A stretch of 8,440 nucleotides of DNA, taken from assembly GCA_028288545.1 (NCBI GenBank), contig JAQBNQ010000046.1, positions 1-8,440 of the forward strand. The letters run 5' to 3'. The first letter of the stretch is position 1. Each line of letters opens with the position of its first letter. Both the position numbers and the translations under genes were made by a program. The notes beneath the pieces are model-generated. The model was not told where the DNA came from. It was given only the letters and a program-made list of their open reading frames with translations, and did not search any database. Below are positions 6,763 to 8,440 of this stretch, in pieces. This DNA is from Bacteroidota bacterium (GTDB lineage Bacteria > Bacteroidota > Bacteroidia > Chitinophagales > LD1).

Positions 6763-6767
6763 TCCTT
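6763..6767 (-). promoter_or_regulatory. Shine-Dalgarno-like AAGGA supporting the GTG start of rodA
   Basis: The minus strand reads AAGGA, then three bases (ATT), then GTG at 6759. The spacing is shorter than ideal, but the site lies in the 15-bp gap after the PBP2 stop and no other start codon fits the family N-terminus. Confidence 0.4.
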
Positions 6768-6774
6768 TTGTTGT

Positions 6775-8440
6775 TTATTCTCCTTCCACGTGCATTCCCG
6801 CAGACTTATTTGTTTTTACTCCGTACTTGCTTAATAAATTTCCTTCAAACATTTTTTTCTCCAATGGCAAGCGGCTGGTTTGAATAGTGTCATTCAAATA
6901 CTTTTCAACTAATAAACTTGCAATTGGCGCAGCATATTCGGCACCGTAGCCTCCGTTTTCTACTAATACAGCTATAGCAATTTTTGCATCGTCCTTTGGT
7001 GCAAAACCGGCAAAAATGGAGTGGTTATCACCGTGCGGGTTTTGCGCTGTTCCGGTTTTACCGCACATGGTTATACCGTTAACGTGGGCAGCCCTTGCAG
7101 TACCTGCTTCCACCACCTGGAACAAACCTTGTATAACAGCAGGGAAATGTACTTTGTCAATCAGCGACTGGTGCTTTTCAAATTTATGCGTTACATCTTT
7201 GTTGGTTACAGGGTCGGTTATTTTTTTTACGATGTGTGGAGTATAGTAATACCCCTCGTTGGCAATGCAGGCATACATATTGGCCAGCTGTATAGGGGTT
7301 ACCAGGATTTCGCCTTGCCCAATGCCTAAGGAAAGAATGGTGGCAGAACGCCAACCGGTTTCGCCATAAATTTTATTATAGTAGTGCACACTGGGAATGT
7401 TACCGCTAACCTCACTTGGCAGATCTACACCGGTTTTTTGACCAAGACCAAAACTGTTACAATATTTCGCCCATGTGCCATAGCTTTCCTGAATGTTTGG
7501 GAAAGCCCTGTTCTCAATGGCATTCCTAAAAGTTTGACAGAAATATGGATTGCAGGATTGCTGCAGGGCGTACATAATATCCATGGCATCAGGGTGAGGG
7601 TGTGAGCAGTGAACCGTCAGCCCTGAAAAATGATAAGCTCCCCCGCAGTGAACAGAGTATTGAATGCCTTGTACTCCTTCCTGTAAGGCAATAAGACCCA
7701 CCACCGGTTTAAAAGCCGAACCCGGAGGATAAGTAGCCAGGGTAGGACGGGAATACAACGGAAGTAAACTATCCGTTAAAAGTTTCTTGAAGTTTTCACC
7801 TCTTACGGCTCCGCACAAAAGATTAGGATCATAACCGGGGCTGCTTACAAGTACCAGTATTTCGCCGGTGGAGGGTTCAATGGCAACGATGCTTCCCTTT
7901 TTATTTTGCATCAGTTTTTCAGCGTATTCCTGCAATTTGATATCCAGTGAGGTGATCACGTTATCTCCCGAAACCGCCAGTGTATCAAAATCGTGATTGC
8001 TGAAACTTCCCATTTCGCGGTTGTGTACATCAACAAAAACAAATTTTTTGCCGCGCTTTCCGCCCAGCTCTTTTTCATAAACTTTTTCAATGCCGCTTTT
8101 GCCAACGTAATCGCCGGGTTTATAATAACCCTTTGATTCATCTATTTGCCGGTCGTCAATTTCACCTACATCACCCAAAATAGTAGCGGCGCAGCGATAT
8201 TGATATTTACGAATGGTTCGGACCTGGCCATAAAACCCGGGAAAGAGATAAAGAAAATCCTGCAGGTGAGAATAATCGCGTAGCGAAAGTTGTTTGGCAA
8301 ATACATTCGGCTTATAGGATGAATAACCTTTGGCAGTTTTTAATCCTTTAAGCCGCTCTTCGTATTCTTCGTGGCTGATGTTCAACAGCTGACAGAGCTT
8401 TGCCGTATCAACACCCCTTGCCTGGCGGGGAATTATCATC
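6775..8440 (-). CDS. mrdA: Penicillin-binding protein 2 (elongation transpeptidase), N-terminus outside window
   Basis: PBP2 cross-links the glycan strands made by RodA, working in the periplasm while anchored in the inner membrane. The frame runs off the right edge; the 554 residues present begin at 'MIIPRQARGVD', which in the family lies some 60-75 residues after the start. The membrane anchor and first part of the pedestal are therefore missing, and the first Met in view is internal. All three transpeptidase motifs are present: S241-A-F-K244 in 'YPPGSAFKP' (catalytic serine), S295-C-N297, and K461-T-G463 in 'CGKTGTAQNP'. Fragment residues 1-150 belong to the pedestal/dimerisation region and about 155-515 to the transpeptidase domain, including 'GSIVAIEPSTGEILVLVSSP'. 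The gene ends in TAA and is followed 15 bp later by rodA, the usual mrdA-rodA arrangement; mreBCD would be expected beyond the window edge, but this cannot be seen. No active-site residue is missing. Confidence 0.93.
   Translation of the reverse strand, partial: MIIPRQARGVDTAKLCQLLNISHEEYEERLKGLKTAKGYSSYKPNVFAKQLSLRDYSHLQDFLYLFPGFYGQVRTIRKYQYRCAATILGDVGEIDDRQIDESKGYYKPGDYVGKSGIEKVYEKELGGKRGKKFVFVDVHNREMGSFSNHDFDTLAVSGDNVITSLDIKLQEYAEKLMQNKKGSIVAIEPSTGEILVLVSSPGYDPNLLCGAVRGENFKKLLTDSLLPLYSRPTLATYPPGSAFKPVVGLIALQEGVQGIQYSVHCGGAYHFSGLTVHCSHPHPDAMDIMYALQQSCNPYFCQTFRNAIENRAFPNIQESYGTWAKYCNSFGLGQKTGVDLPSEVSGNIPSVHYYNKIYGETGWRSATILSLGIGQGEILVTPIQLANMYACIANEGYYYTPHIVKKITDPVTNKDVTHKFEKHQSLIDKVHFPAVIQGLFQVVEAGTARAAHVNGITMCGKTGTAQNPHGDNHSIFAGFAPKDDAKIAIAVLVENGGYGAEYAAPIASLLVEKYLNDTIQTSRLPLEKKMFEGNLLSKYGVKTNKSAGMHVEGE

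Noticed and set aside
1..8440. General reassignment of TAG to a sense codon
   Set aside because: Three genes end at TAG in the expected places, and only one internal TAG occurs in about 2,600 codons, so a full code change is not supported; local readthrough remains possible.

Overview
The window is a chromosomal stretch from a member of the Bacteroidota, most likely of the Chitinophagales/Sphingobacteriales type. The evidence is the moderate GC content, the 'NVGIGT...GLLVPRMT...GLLVYD' secreted-protein module typical of this phylum, a signal peptide ending in A|Q, weak or absent Shine-Dalgarno sequences, TAnnTTTG-like promoter boxes, and RodA, PBP2 and MutL proteins with Bacteroidota-style sequence features. 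This assignment rests on recognition, not on a search.

Left part, plus strand (1-3578): two consecutive genes for large, low-complexity, probably exported surface proteins. The first (2-1411) is cut by the left edge and keeps only its last 469 residues, which are Gly/Ala/Thr/Asn-rich and end in a beta-rich terminal region. The second (1557-3578) is complete. It has a signal peptide, a short Bacteroidota N-terminal module, about 330 residues of collagen-like Gly-X-Y repeats containing three copies of a 51-residue unit, and a cysteine-containing beta-rich C-terminal domain. The 145-bp gap between them holds a perfect 10-bp inverted repeat overlapping a candidate promoter.

Right part, minus strand (8440 down to 3582): a cell-elongation cluster, mrdA (PBP2, cut by the right edge) followed 15 bp later by rodA, then mutL 73 bp further on. 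RodA is the glycan-polymerising SEDS protein and PBP2 its cognate transpeptidase, so together they make the core of the elongasome. MutL is a DNA mismatch repair protein. The minus-strand cluster ends tail-to-tail with the collagen-like gene, only 3 bp between the two stop codons.

The most notable observation is in mutL. The reading frame is full length (614 codons plus TAA) and conserved to its end, but codon 509 is an in-frame TAG. There is no frameshift. Under the standard code the protein loses the last 105 residues of its C-terminal dimerisation domain. A recent nonsense mutation (mutator strain), a sequencing or assembly error, or amber readthrough are the alternatives. No mobile element, CRISPR array, RNA gene or clearly new multigene system was seen; the rest looks like ordinary housekeeping and surface-protein sequence.
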